Source of the DNA: Cydia pomonella
Taxonomy: Eukaryota; Arthropoda; Insecta; Lepidoptera; Tortricidae
Direction of reading: 5' to 3'
DNA length: 64,000 nucleotides
Assembly (NCBI RefSeq): GCF_033807575.1
Contig: NC_084718.1
Coordinates: 17,563,991 to 17,627,990 of the forward strand
Position numbers and translations under genes: made by a program
The notes under the pieces: generated by a model
What the model saw: only the letters and a program-made list of their open reading frames with translations
Told to the model about the DNA's origin: nothing
Database searches by the model: none
Part shown: piece by piece, positions 15,701-27,700 of the stretch
Layout: each line of letters begins with the position of its first letter
Numbering within the stretch: the first letter of the stretch is position 1

Positions 15701-18700
15701 GACAATGTGACACTACGAACAAACGCGTAGCCGTATTCGAGAAATCGGAGAACATACAATGTATTTTTATGTCATAAATAAATGTATAGTTTAAAAAACA
15801 CTAGAAAAACACGCTTTTCCTGATCGTGTTCAAAGTCAATTACGTGACCTTTCTCACAAGTGCAAACACGACTATGATACGATATTCCATTATGGAATGC
15901 CAGTGCCTATCTTCCGGCTTCATCATCAGACCTTGAAACCTAATCGTGGTAAAAATTAATTACAAGACTTTTCTAACAAATCCAAACACAGCTATGATAC
16001 GATGTTCCATCCTGAATTTCCAGTTCATATCTTCCGGCTCCATCATCAGATCAGTTCGATAGTACCATATTATTGTATTGTCATCAGAACTACATACCTA
16101 CAGCTGCTAATTTTCATGACGCTACGATCCTTGGAAGATGGTTAAATTAGTTACCTTAGATTCCATTACATAGTTACATACAGGTCGACCTAATAAAAGC
16201 GTTTTAAAAACGAAGATCTCGACATTCTCGACGAATTGACTAACACGAAAATCGAAATACAAAAACTTAGACGGTCAAATAAACGCTTGCAAGCTTACCT
16301 GTAAACTTTCTAGCTGCAGGAACTTGGTTTCCGTTATGAGCAGGCCGGGAAGATTGCATTTTTCTACACACTCCGTCGCTGCATCTATTAACGCCTTCTC
16401 GTGTGGCGTGGGGGCGCGCATTCCTGTAGTAAATATTACGTTTCGGTAGAAACTTCATTTTTGGTACAAGCTTTTATAGCCGACTGTACTTTTCTTACCA
16501 CAGGCAACTAATCTACTAAAACTACTCATCGAGACAATTGGCTACTTGACTGTTTTTTGTAATTAATGTCAAACGATCTTGATTTTCCTGAGGATCAAAT
16601 GTCTATATAGGACTAATGGCATTTAAGCAACACAAAGGTCAGAAATGAGAGTTTAAAGTCCGACGCTCGCACTCGACGATTGAAACGCATCTAACAAAAT
16701 GATAAGGTGATGTGACGTCACATTATATAAGTCTGTCCTAAATGTATGAAAGATCAAGGAAATTGCCATTTTGACCCTGAAATATTGCGTTTATGTGTAT
16801 AGTTGATACAATTTATTTTAGAATAAAATGCAAGGAATCGAATGGTACCATTTTCTTTTCTATTTTTGAATCACAAAAAAAAAAAATTTTTTGAGACTTT
16901 GGTGCCTTGTATTTTTTATAATCTCAAAATTATTTTTTAAATTCCATTATTAGTATAATGAATGGGTCATTTGCTATCCATTTAACTAAATGTTGTTATA
17001 ATATTCAACATGTGTCAAGTACCCAATTCTAAAAACCCCAAACACAACTAGGTTGCGGTGTTTCATCACAGAGTTGTTGCGGCCACCTCCTGCCTCCGTC
17101 ATCAGATCAGCTCGATGGTACCATAATATGTCAACCGACTGCAATATTTTCAGTTTCATCTGTAACTAAGTCAAATTTTACGTGCAAGATTCGGTTAAAG
17201 ATCCACACACAGGCAGGACAGGAAACTAAATAAAAGCTTGTAAACGACCATTTTAAGCCCGCTGGGCTATGACTACGAGTAGTTTGCCAAAAATTACCAC
17301 CAGGAAACGTTGCTATTATCTCAGCCAAAAACCTCGTTTTGTACAGTCACGTCTGAAAATATCGATACGAAAAAAGGGCCAAAAATATGTATACACTACC
17401 TTAACCCTTTGAACGCAACGCCTATCGCACGCGGCGCGTAATCGTGAACCTTGTCGGTACGCATGAAGGTAGATATTGGGCTGTAGCCGCGCGCGTCATA
17501 TGACGTCTTTGGCGGTCAAAAGGTTAATATATGGGCAATAAAGTCGTGCATGGGTAATACATATTTTATACAAAGAGTATACCTTTCGTTTGTGAATGAG
17601 ATGTTTTGTTATACCTTAAGTTTTTTACCCTATTGCAATAATCATACAAATGTGTTTTAGTGCATTGCAATGCAAGTGCGAAAAATAGGAAATTATAAAT
17701 CGATACGAGAGTGTGTTTCGTACAACGTTTTACAGTACATATGGCCCATTAAATTTTCGACATAGTTACGTAATGTGCTAATTATCGCACTAGTGCGGTA
17801 AAGTAGCGCCATATGTACTGTAAAATGTCTACCAACCTGTTTCTCCCAACGCTATGTAGGAGTATAGACTAGAGAGTAGACCCGCTTCTGATCCTCTGTT
17901 GACATCACGAATTAGAGACACAGTTCCAGTGGACGACATGTAGTCCTCTGCTTCCACGAGGCACTGCAAAAAAACAGGCATTAAATTTTTATCATGAATC
18001 TAGTATCACTAGATCAGGCATGAGCGGTGGGGGGAAATGACCGAACGGGATAATCTTATATTACAGTACATATGGGGCTACTTTATAGCACTAGTGCGAG
18101 AAGTAGCATATTACGTTACTGTGTCGAACATTTAAAGGGCCATATGTACTGTAAAACGTTGTACGATACATGTGCGAATAGGTAATTCGCAACTCGTGTC
18201 GATTTAAAACACTCCCTTCGGTCGTGTTTTAATTTATCGCCACTCGTTTCGAATTTCCTATTTTTCGCACTTGTATCGTAATGTACTATTATATATCTTT
18301 AGCTATGTCGGACGTTAATTTTTGTTTGTATGCGTGCATGTGTAGCAATATATTTCTAGTAGTGTGCGTGATCTGAAATGACCGAAAGGGATAGACTTAT
18401 GTATATTTTTGTATTGTTTGTCCTTGTCTATTGTAGGATCCGTATTGTATATACATCCGATATCGGATCGGAATATGTGATAACGCTCTAAGGCCCGAGT
18501 CGAAGCGGAGCGTTCGGCGGGGCGTGCAGCGTGGCGTCGGGCTCACAGGTGACGTGAGCAGCGTGCACTGCGGCCGCTCCTATACGTTTGCATTTTAACA
18601 TGCACGCCGCACGCCCCGCTCCGCTACACGCCCATCTCCAGCCTCCACTTACACTAAGCTAGTTCGAATGTACATTATAATACACATGGGGCTAAATACC

Positions 18701-21700
18701 TTAGGCAGCAGTCTCCCCAGGTACAAAGTGTGCACGATCTCCAACAGATGTCGCCACGCGTCGCGCACGCAGTCGGCGTGGCGCGCGGCCACGGCGCATG
18801 CGCGGCGCAGAGCTAGTTGGGCCTTCGTTGACTGCCCTAGTGTTACTCCTGTGAAGACGCAAAAGAAAAGTTAGTTGAGAAAGTATTCAAAATACTATAT
18901 TAAAAAACAATTGCAAACCAATCTCAAAAGACCTTACAAGAAGATTCATTCGCTGTTTAACATGTTGACTACCCACTGCTAGTGTTGTGCCAATAAGATC
19001 ATTCTCGCTAACGACGAGCTCGGATTCCTTCTCTTGAGAATTTCCACACTTTATCGAGAATATTCCAATGGAAGAGAATTTCCGAGAATATTTCTTTAAA
19101 TAATTTTGTATTATTTTTCTATAATCTTAATTATTTTTGTTTGTTGATACATATTCGTAATTCGGTCTGTCTCTAACTGACTATATGTCTCTCTCTGACT
19201 AACAAATTGCGGCGCAGTGTGTGGGCACTAGTTTCGGATCCTCCCTCGTGTGTGCGCCCACTCTCCCCTGCACCTTATACATCAAACTGTCTGTCTCTCT
19301 CTAACGAATCGTATCTACTTTTCTCTAACTGATTCATTCTGTCTCACTTTGGCTGACTCTATCTATCTCTCTCTATGTGCGCTCTAAGCACTCATTTTAC
19401 AATATGAGCATGAATGAGCACAAATAGAATAGAAATAATTTATTCCTATAAGACAATAAATTATTTCTATTATTTTTTTTTGACAAATTTCTTGTCTTTT
19501 AATTATTTATTTATTTTATTTTATAAGCATATATTATTTTATCGATTGCATATTTGTAATTATATTTTGTAATTTTTATTGTGTGTAAAAATTGACATGT
19601 AAATATGCCCCTGTGGCCTATTTGCTGAATAAATGTTTGATATTTGACAAACAAAAAATAGAAAATGTATACAAACCAGAGAAACATGAAAAGGCGTAGG
19701 TAGTGTGTAAGCACTTGTTTTGCTCCCTCCCTCGTGTGTGCCTAGCCTCTCCTGTGTGCAAGTGTTGTGTGTCACCTATAGCCTGATGATGCATCTGCGG
19801 CTGCGGCGGCAGCAGCGCGGTGAATTTACACAGCGTCAGCAACAGCGTGTCGACTGTCAGAGTGGGCGGGGCCGGCGGCAGGCGCGACAGCAGCGCGGCG
19901 CAGCGCTCGATGCCGCAGAGCGCTAGTATGGCGGCGTTCACAAGCAAACACACACCGGCACAAATACGATATGCTCTAGCAGTCTGTTATAGAGAGATAG
20001 TCTGACGTGTCTTTGTATCTCTCTATTACTGACTCTATTTGTTCGCGTCTAACTGGCTGCGACCATCTATGCCCTGCGGGCATAGATAGCGCAGTGTGTA
20101 GACACTTGTTTTGCTCCCTCCCTCGTGTGTGTGCCCCTCTCCCCTGTATGCAAGTGTTGTGTGTCACCTATAGCCTGATGATGCATCTGCGGCTGCGGCG
20201 GCAGCAGCGAGGTGAATTTACACAGCGTCAGCAACAGCGTGTCGACTGTCAGAGTGGGCGGGGCCGGCGGCAGGCGCGACAGCAGCGCGGCGCACCGCTC
20301 GAGGCCGCAGAGCGCTAGTATGGCGGCGTTCACAAGCAAACACACACCGGCACAAATACGATATGCTCTAGCATTCTGTTATAGAGAGATAGTCTGACGT
20401 GTCTTTGTATCTCTCTATTACTGACTCTATTTGTTCGCGTCTAACTGGCTGCGACCATCTATGCCCTGCGGGCATAGATAGCGCAGTGTGTAGACACTTG
20501 TTTTGCTCCCTCCCTCGTGTGTGTGCCCCTCTCCCCTGTATGCAAGTGTTGTGTGTCACCTATAGCCTGATGATGCATCTGCGGCTGCGGCGGCAGCAGC
20601 GAGGTGAATTTACACAGCGTCAGCAACAGCGTGTCGACTGTCAGAGTGGGCGGGGCCGGCGGCAGGCGCGACAGCAGCGCGGCGCAGCGCTCGAGGCCGC
20701 AGAGCGCTAGTATGGCGGAGTTCACAAGCAAACACACATCGGCACAAATACGATATGCTCTAGCAGTCTGTTATAGAGAGATAGTCTGACGTGTCTTTGT
20801 ATCTCTCTATTACTGACTCTATTTGTTCGCGTCTAACTGGCTGCGACCATCTATGCCCTGCGGGCATAGATAGCGCAGTGTGTAGACACTTGTTTTGCTC
20901 CCTCCCTCGTGTGTGTGCCCCTCTCCCCTGTATGCAAGTGTTGTGTGTCACCTATAGCCTGATGATGCATCTGCGGCTGCGGCGGCAGCAGCGCGGTGAA
21001 TTTACACAGCGTCAGCAACAGCGTGTCGACTGTCAGAGTGGGCGGGGCCGGCGGCAGGCGCGACAGCAGCGCGGCGCAGCGCTCGAGGCCGCAGAGCGCT
21101 AGTATGGCGGCGTTGTGGAGGTTGTTGGTCAGGATGTCGTCGGCGGTGGGGGGCGATGAGCGCTCGAAGGCTGCTGAGAGCGCTGTTATCTGAAAAGAAT
21201 TTGACGGTCAGAACTGGGCATTTCCTTCAACTTATCCATACATTTTTCATTCCATTATGTCAAACTAAAGAAGTAAAAATTATGGGGTATTATTTTCTCC
21301 TAAAAACTAAAAAAAAATTTTTTTTTTATACTACGTCGGTGTCAAACAAGCATACACGGCCCGCCTGATGTTAAGCAGTCTCCGTAGCCTATGTACGCCT
21401 GCAACTCCAGAGGAGTTACATGCGCGTTGCCGACCCTAAACCCCCCCCCCCCCCCCCCTCGTTGAGCTCTGGCAACCTTACTTACCGGCAGGAACACAAC
21501 ACTATGAGTAGGGTCTAGTGTTATTTGGCTGCGGTTTTCTGTAAGGTGGAGGTACTTCCCCAGTTGGGCTCTGCTCTAGATCTGGAATGACATCCAATGG
21601 CTGTGCCCTACCACACAAAGCGAGATGAAATTCACAATGCCCATATAGTTTCTATTTTCCTCCGTGAGCTTCTACGGATTATCGTCTTATCTATTGTTTA

Positions 21701-24700
21701 AAAACCGCAAAGGCGCGTGCCACTATGAAAAAATGGTCAAGCCGCATAGGTAGCGTTTATTGAATTACTACTCTATTGAGCACGGAATAAGATTCATTAT
21801 GAACTAATACAGAATTCTAACAGAATAGCTGTCTGATCTCTATTGGTGCGTCTAAGGTAGGCGACTAAACGCTCTCAAACCAGCTTAACTTGTGACACTG
21901 CGATCCGAAACAAAGATACGTATTCGAAGACCTCGCTTGCACTGGTAATGCGAGCGCACGGCTAGCTAGCGCCAAGGAAGCAATGTTATGATTCTCGAGG
22001 AGCAGGTAAAAAACAGGGCCGGATTTTCACACAAATATATTTGGGTGGTTTTACGTTCTTTAATTTAAAGAGATAAAACATAACACTATTTAAATAGTAG
22101 GTACACATCTAACAGAATGGGTTTGTGTAATTACAATAATAACGAGATATACTCATACACCAGGATAAAGGAGATAGCATTATGATCTCGGTCGCCAGTT
22201 AGTTTTGCGCAAGTATATTTCCCACACACCTGTGGCGGCGCGGCGACGGGCAGCAGGCGCGCGGCGTGTCCGGCGCGGTAGCGGCCGGCGGGCGTGTTGC
22301 CGCGCCGCTGTAACACGCGCCAGAGGTACGCGTCGCGCACGGGGCCCACGCGCTCCGCGGGCACTACCATCTGTTCACAATGCCTGTGTATGCTGTGGGA
22401 CACACCTGTGGCGGCGCGGCGACGGGCAGCAGGCGCGCGGCGTGTCCGGCGCGGTAGCGGCCGGCGGGCGTGTTGCCGCGCCGCTGTAACACGCGCCAGA
22501 GGTACGCGTCGCGCACGGGGCCCACGCGCTCCGCGGGCACTACCATCTGTTCACAATGCCTGTGTATGCTGTGGGACACACCTGTGGCGGCGCGGCGACG
22601 GGCAGCAGGCGCGCGGCGTGTCCGGCGCGGTAGCGGCCGGCGGGCGTGTTGCCGCGCCGCTGTAACACGCGCCAGAGGTACGCGTCGCGCACGGGGCCCA
22701 CGCGCTCCGCGGGCACTACCATCTGTTCACAATGCCTGTGTATGCTGTGGGACACACCTGTGGCGGCGCGGCGACGGGCAGCAGGCGCGCGGCGTGTCCG
22801 GCGCGGTAGCGGCCGGCGGGCGTGTTGCCGCGCCGCTGTAACACGCGCCAGAGGTACGCGTCGCGCACGGGGCCCACGCGCTCCGCGGGCACTACCATCT
22901 GTTCACAATGCCTGTGTATGCTGTGGGACACACCTGTGGCGGCGCGGCGACGGGCAGCAGGCGCGCGGCGTGTCCGGCGCGGTAGCGGCCGGCGGGCGTG
23001 TTGCCGCGCCGCTGTAACACGCGCCAGAGGTACGCGTCGCGCACGGGGCCCACGCGCTCCGCGGGCACTACCATCTGTTCACAATGCCTGTGTATGCTGT
23101 GGGACACACCTGTGGCGGCGCGGCGACGGGCAGCAGGCGCGCGGCGTGTCCGGCGCGGTAGCGGCCGGCGGGCGTGTTGCCGCGCCGCTGTAACACGCGC
23201 CAGAGGTACGCGTCGCGCACGGGGCCCACGCGCTCCGCGGGCACTACCATCTGTTCACAATGCCTGTGTATGCTGTGGGACACACCTGTGGCGGCGCGGC
23301 GACGGGCAGCAGGCGCGCGGCGTGTCCGGCGCGGTAGCGGCCGGCGGGCGTGTTGCCGCGCCGCTGTAACACGCGCCAGAGGTACGCGTCGCGCACGGGG
23401 CCCACGCGCTCCGCGGGCACTACCATCTGTTCACAATGCCTGTGTATGCTGTGGGACACACCTGTGGCGGCGCGGCGACGGGCAGCAGGCGCGCGGCGTG
23501 TCCGGCGCGGTAGCGGCCGGCGGGCGTGTTGCCGCGCCGCTGTAACACGCGCCAGAGGTACGCGTCGCGCACGGGGCCCACGCGCTCCGCGGGCACTACC
23601 ATCTGTTCACAATGCCTGTGTATGCTGTGGGACACACCTGTGGCGGCGCGGCGACGGGCAGCAGGCGCGCGGCGTGTCCGGCGCGGTAGCGGCCGGCGGG
23701 CGTGTTGCCGCGCCGCTGTAACACGCGCCAGAGGTACGCGTCGCGCACGGGGCCCACGCGCTCCGCGGGCACTACCATCTGTTCACAATGCCTGTGTATG
23801 CTGTGGGACACACCTGTGGCGGCGCGGCGACGGGCAGCAGGCGCGCGGCGTGTCCGGCGCGGTAGCGGCCGGCGGGCGTGTTGCCGCGCCGCTGTAACAC
23901 GCGCCAGAGGTACGCGTCGCGCACGGGGCCCACGCGCTCCGCGGGCACTACCATCTGTTCACAATGCCTGTGTATGCTGTGGGACACACCTGTGGCGGCG
24001 CGGCGACGGGCAGCAGGCGCGCGGCGTGTCCGGCGCGGTAGCGGCCGGCGGGCGTGTTGCCGCGCCGCTGTAACACGCGCCAGAGGTACGCGTCGCGCAC
24101 GGGGCCCACGCGCTCCGCGGGCACTACCATCTGTTCACAATGCCTGTGTATGCTGTGGGACACACCTGTGGCGGCGCGGCGACGGGCAGCAGGCGCGCGG
24201 CGTGTCCGGCGCGGTAGCGGCCGGCGGGCGTGTTGCCGCGCCGCTGTAACACGCGCCAGAGGTACGCGTCGCGCACGGGGCCCACGCGCTCCGCGGGCAC
24301 TACCATCTGTTCACAATGCCTGTGTATGCTGTGGGACACACCTGTGGCGGCGCGGCGACGGGCAGCAGGCGCGCGGCGTGTCCGGCGCGGTAGCGGCCGG
24401 CGGGCGTGTTGCCGCGCCGCTGTAACACGCGCCAGAGGTACGCGTCGCGCACGGGGCCCACGCGCTCCGCGGGCACTACCATCTGTTCACAATGCCTGTG
24501 TATGCTGTGGGACACACCTGTGGCGGCGCGGCGACGGGCAGCAGGCGCGCGGCGTGTCCGGCGCGGTAGCGGCCGGCGGGCGTGTTGCCGCGCCGCTGTA
24601 ACACGCGCCAGAGGTACGCGTCGCGCACGGGGCCCACGCGCTCCGCGGGCACTACCATCTGTTCACAATGCCTGTGTATGCTGTGGGACACACCTGTGGC

Positions 24701-27700
24701 GGCGCGGCGACGGGCAGCAGGCGCGCGGCGTGTCCGGCGCGGTAGCGGCCGGCGGGCGTGTTGCCGCGCCGCTGTAACACGCGCCAGAGGTACGCGTCGC
24801 GCACGGGGCCCACGCGCTCCGCGGGCACTACCATCTGTTCACAATGCCTGTGTATGCTGTGGGACACACCTGTGGCGGCGCGGCGACGGGCAGCAGGCGC
24901 GCGGCGTGTCCGGCGCGGTAGCGGCCGGCGGGCGTGTTGCCGCGCCGCTGTAACACGCGCCAGAGGTACGCGTCGCGCACGGGGCCCACGCGCTCCGCGG
25001 GCATTACCATCTCTTCGTTCCTGGTTAAATCAGAATACGACTTTACTAGATGAACTGACTAAACAAATATATTACATCTTCTAGGGAATGCACATATTTA
25101 CCAGCCGTTTTTCGGTGAAGGAAAACATCGTGAGGAAACCGGACTAAGCCTAGTTTCCCTTCTTGGTTGAAGGTCAGATGGCAATAGCATTCGTAAAATC
25201 CTACGCCAATTCTTGAAATAGGGAGTATTACTACAATTTTCTGCCGCCAGAGAGCAGCACTATCACATGAAATAAACCAAAGAGTAACTTATTAATACTA
25301 AGCCTTAAACAGGTTTTTGAGAAGTTTTTACTATGAAGTACATCAAAGCGGTTTGTTTACAGAGGTCTACCGCAAAACGCAAAAATCGAAATTTCGTTAT
25401 CTTGCCTCTTTATCGCCCGAATATGAAAGAGTGATAGAGAGGCAGATAATGAAATTTCGATTTCCGTGGTAAGCCCTCAGAATGTGGTAGTGGCGCCCTC
25501 TACGCAGTTTAGCGTAATATCCTCTATTAGATACCGAGCGGACTCTAGGTTCCAATGGGTCGTGGCAAAAGGCCGTGACAACGCGAGGAAAATGGTGAAG
25601 ACTTTTGTCATGTATGATTTTTTTTAATGGGAAATTGCCTCTAAAAGATTTGCAGGAGCAAAAAAAAAAAGTTTGTATGCTGATCTCAGTGAAAGAGCAT
25701 TCTCCGTCAGTAAAAGGTTTTTTTTTGGCGTTGTATCTGTATCTACGCTAATAAGACATATATTGACGACCGGTCTGGCCTAGTGGGTAGTGACCCTGCC
25801 TATGAAGCTGATGGTCCCGGGTTCAAACCCTGGTAAGAGCATATATTTGTGTGATAAACACGGATATTTGTTTCTGAGTCATGGGTGTTTATATGTATTT
25901 AAGTATTTATAATTATAATACATTATATATATATCGTTGTCTAGGTACCTACAACACAAGCCTTATTGAGCTTACTGTGGGGCTTAGTCAATTTGTGTAA
26001 TAATGTCCTATAATATATATTTTTATTTTTATTTACTTGAATAGAATGTAACGTCAAGCATGAACTAACCGAAGTCCACAGTACCGTTGCACCCTCGTAA
26101 GTTCTTGACGAAATCCCCAACGTTCAAGGGCACGTTGAGTTTCTTAGCATTGTGGTTGTGTCTATATTGATATAGACCCTATTACTGTGGTAATAAGACT
26201 TATATTTACTTGATAGAATAGAAGATGGCTTCGAGCATGGACTGGTCGAAGTCCCCAGTACCATTGCAGCCTCGTAGGTTCTTGACGAAATCCTCAACGG
26301 TCATTGACACGTTGAGTTTCTTAGCATTGTGTTTGTGTCCATGTTGATATAGACCCTATTACTGTGGTAATAAGACTTATATTTACTTGATAGAATAGAA
26401 GATGGCTTCGAGCATGGACTGATCGAAGTCCCCAGTCCCGTTGCAGCCCCGTAGGTTCTTGACGAAATCCTCAACGGTCATGGGTACGTTGAGTTTCTTG
26501 GCGTTGTGGTTGTGTTGGTCCATGTTGAGCATGATGACGGCGTAGGCTAGGCGGAAGGCTGCGTCGGTGTTGGCGAATGGCTCGCCGTTTGTGGTCTGGG
26601 GAGGGAAATAGGGTAATATAAAAATGGGTAACTATGACACGAAACTCCTAACAGTTCTTATCCTAGACACCTATTATCCCTTCAATTCCATTGGAATTTG
26701 ATTTGTTCAGACACAAAAAAAGAGAGACATTTGTTAGTGAGATTTGCATATATTAGGACCAAAATACGAGTCTCTAGCGATTTGGAGCGTAGCATATGCT
26801 GATAACGAGAGGTTCAGCTGCAGGCCGTCAAATAAAGCTCAAACCTTGGCCAGAAACAAAGATTCGGTCGTAGGCAGACAAATTATTTGACGATTCACTC
26901 GCAAAAGATGATCAGATTAGACGCCAAGATTCAGCCGTAGGCCGAAATCTGACGCGTTACAATCATAACTAAGGGTGGTAATTCCACCTGTCCATTTTTT
27001 GATTGAACGTGCATTGGTCAACTTATTAAACGAAATGTGAGATGAAAATACGAATTCGATAAAACACTGGACATTAGATTGGAGTCGGTCTAACTTCAAT
27101 TCACATTTCACATACGAGTACATCACCCGTAAGATTCGGGTATCTACTACTTATGGATTCCACGTCGACATACCTTTAGCGCGATGTAGAAATCGCATCA
27201 ACCGGCACAGCGCCATCTAGCGATCAATTGCGTCAACTCACATGCCAACGTTCAGCGAAGCGCTCCATAACCAAAAAGATTAGTGGCGCCTCCCCGGGCA
27301 GACGGAAGGTCTCCAAGTACAGTCGGAGCGCCTGGTCGATGCGGAGCCCGGCGTAGTCAAAGCTGCATGCGAAGGCTCCTAGGACACTGTAGCCGTCATC
27401 GTCGTCGCGGGATGAACGCTTGCAGATGTATTCGCCTGTAGAAAAAATTTTCTTTGACTAGAATCTATGGGATTCACTGGACATTTAACCGGAGCACCAG
27501 AGAGAACCAGAGCATGTATCTTATAGACGCTACGCGCACAAACACGGCAACGGAATCGATCTATATGTGTGCGTTGCATCCATAGATGTGACCGACCTAC
27601 GCACTTCTTTGGATGGTATTCCATCTGTCCAATGTGCATTGCGTCTCACTCTCTCATTAAGCAAAATGTGAGCTGCAAATACATATTGGACTAAGAAATT

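Noticed and set aside
19720..20710. Plus-strand ORFs of about 100 residues repeated every 392 bp.
   Set aside because: They are the antisense of truncated exon 15 copies plus intron and have no codon or family support.
22205..25084. Repeated 123-residue plus-strand and 71-residue minus-strand ORFs across the 176-bp array, which could look like a family of small Arg/Ala-rich proteins.
   Set aside because: They are frame artefacts of a GC-rich 176-bp repeat. The unit is exon 14 of garz in antisense; the minus-strand ORFs run into a stop because the unit is not a multiple of 3.
26204..26354. Alternative, mutually exclusive Sec7 exon.
   Set aside because: The copies lack the 5' part of exon 13 and an acceptor in the right place, and carry an indel or stop, so they are duplicates, not cassette exons.
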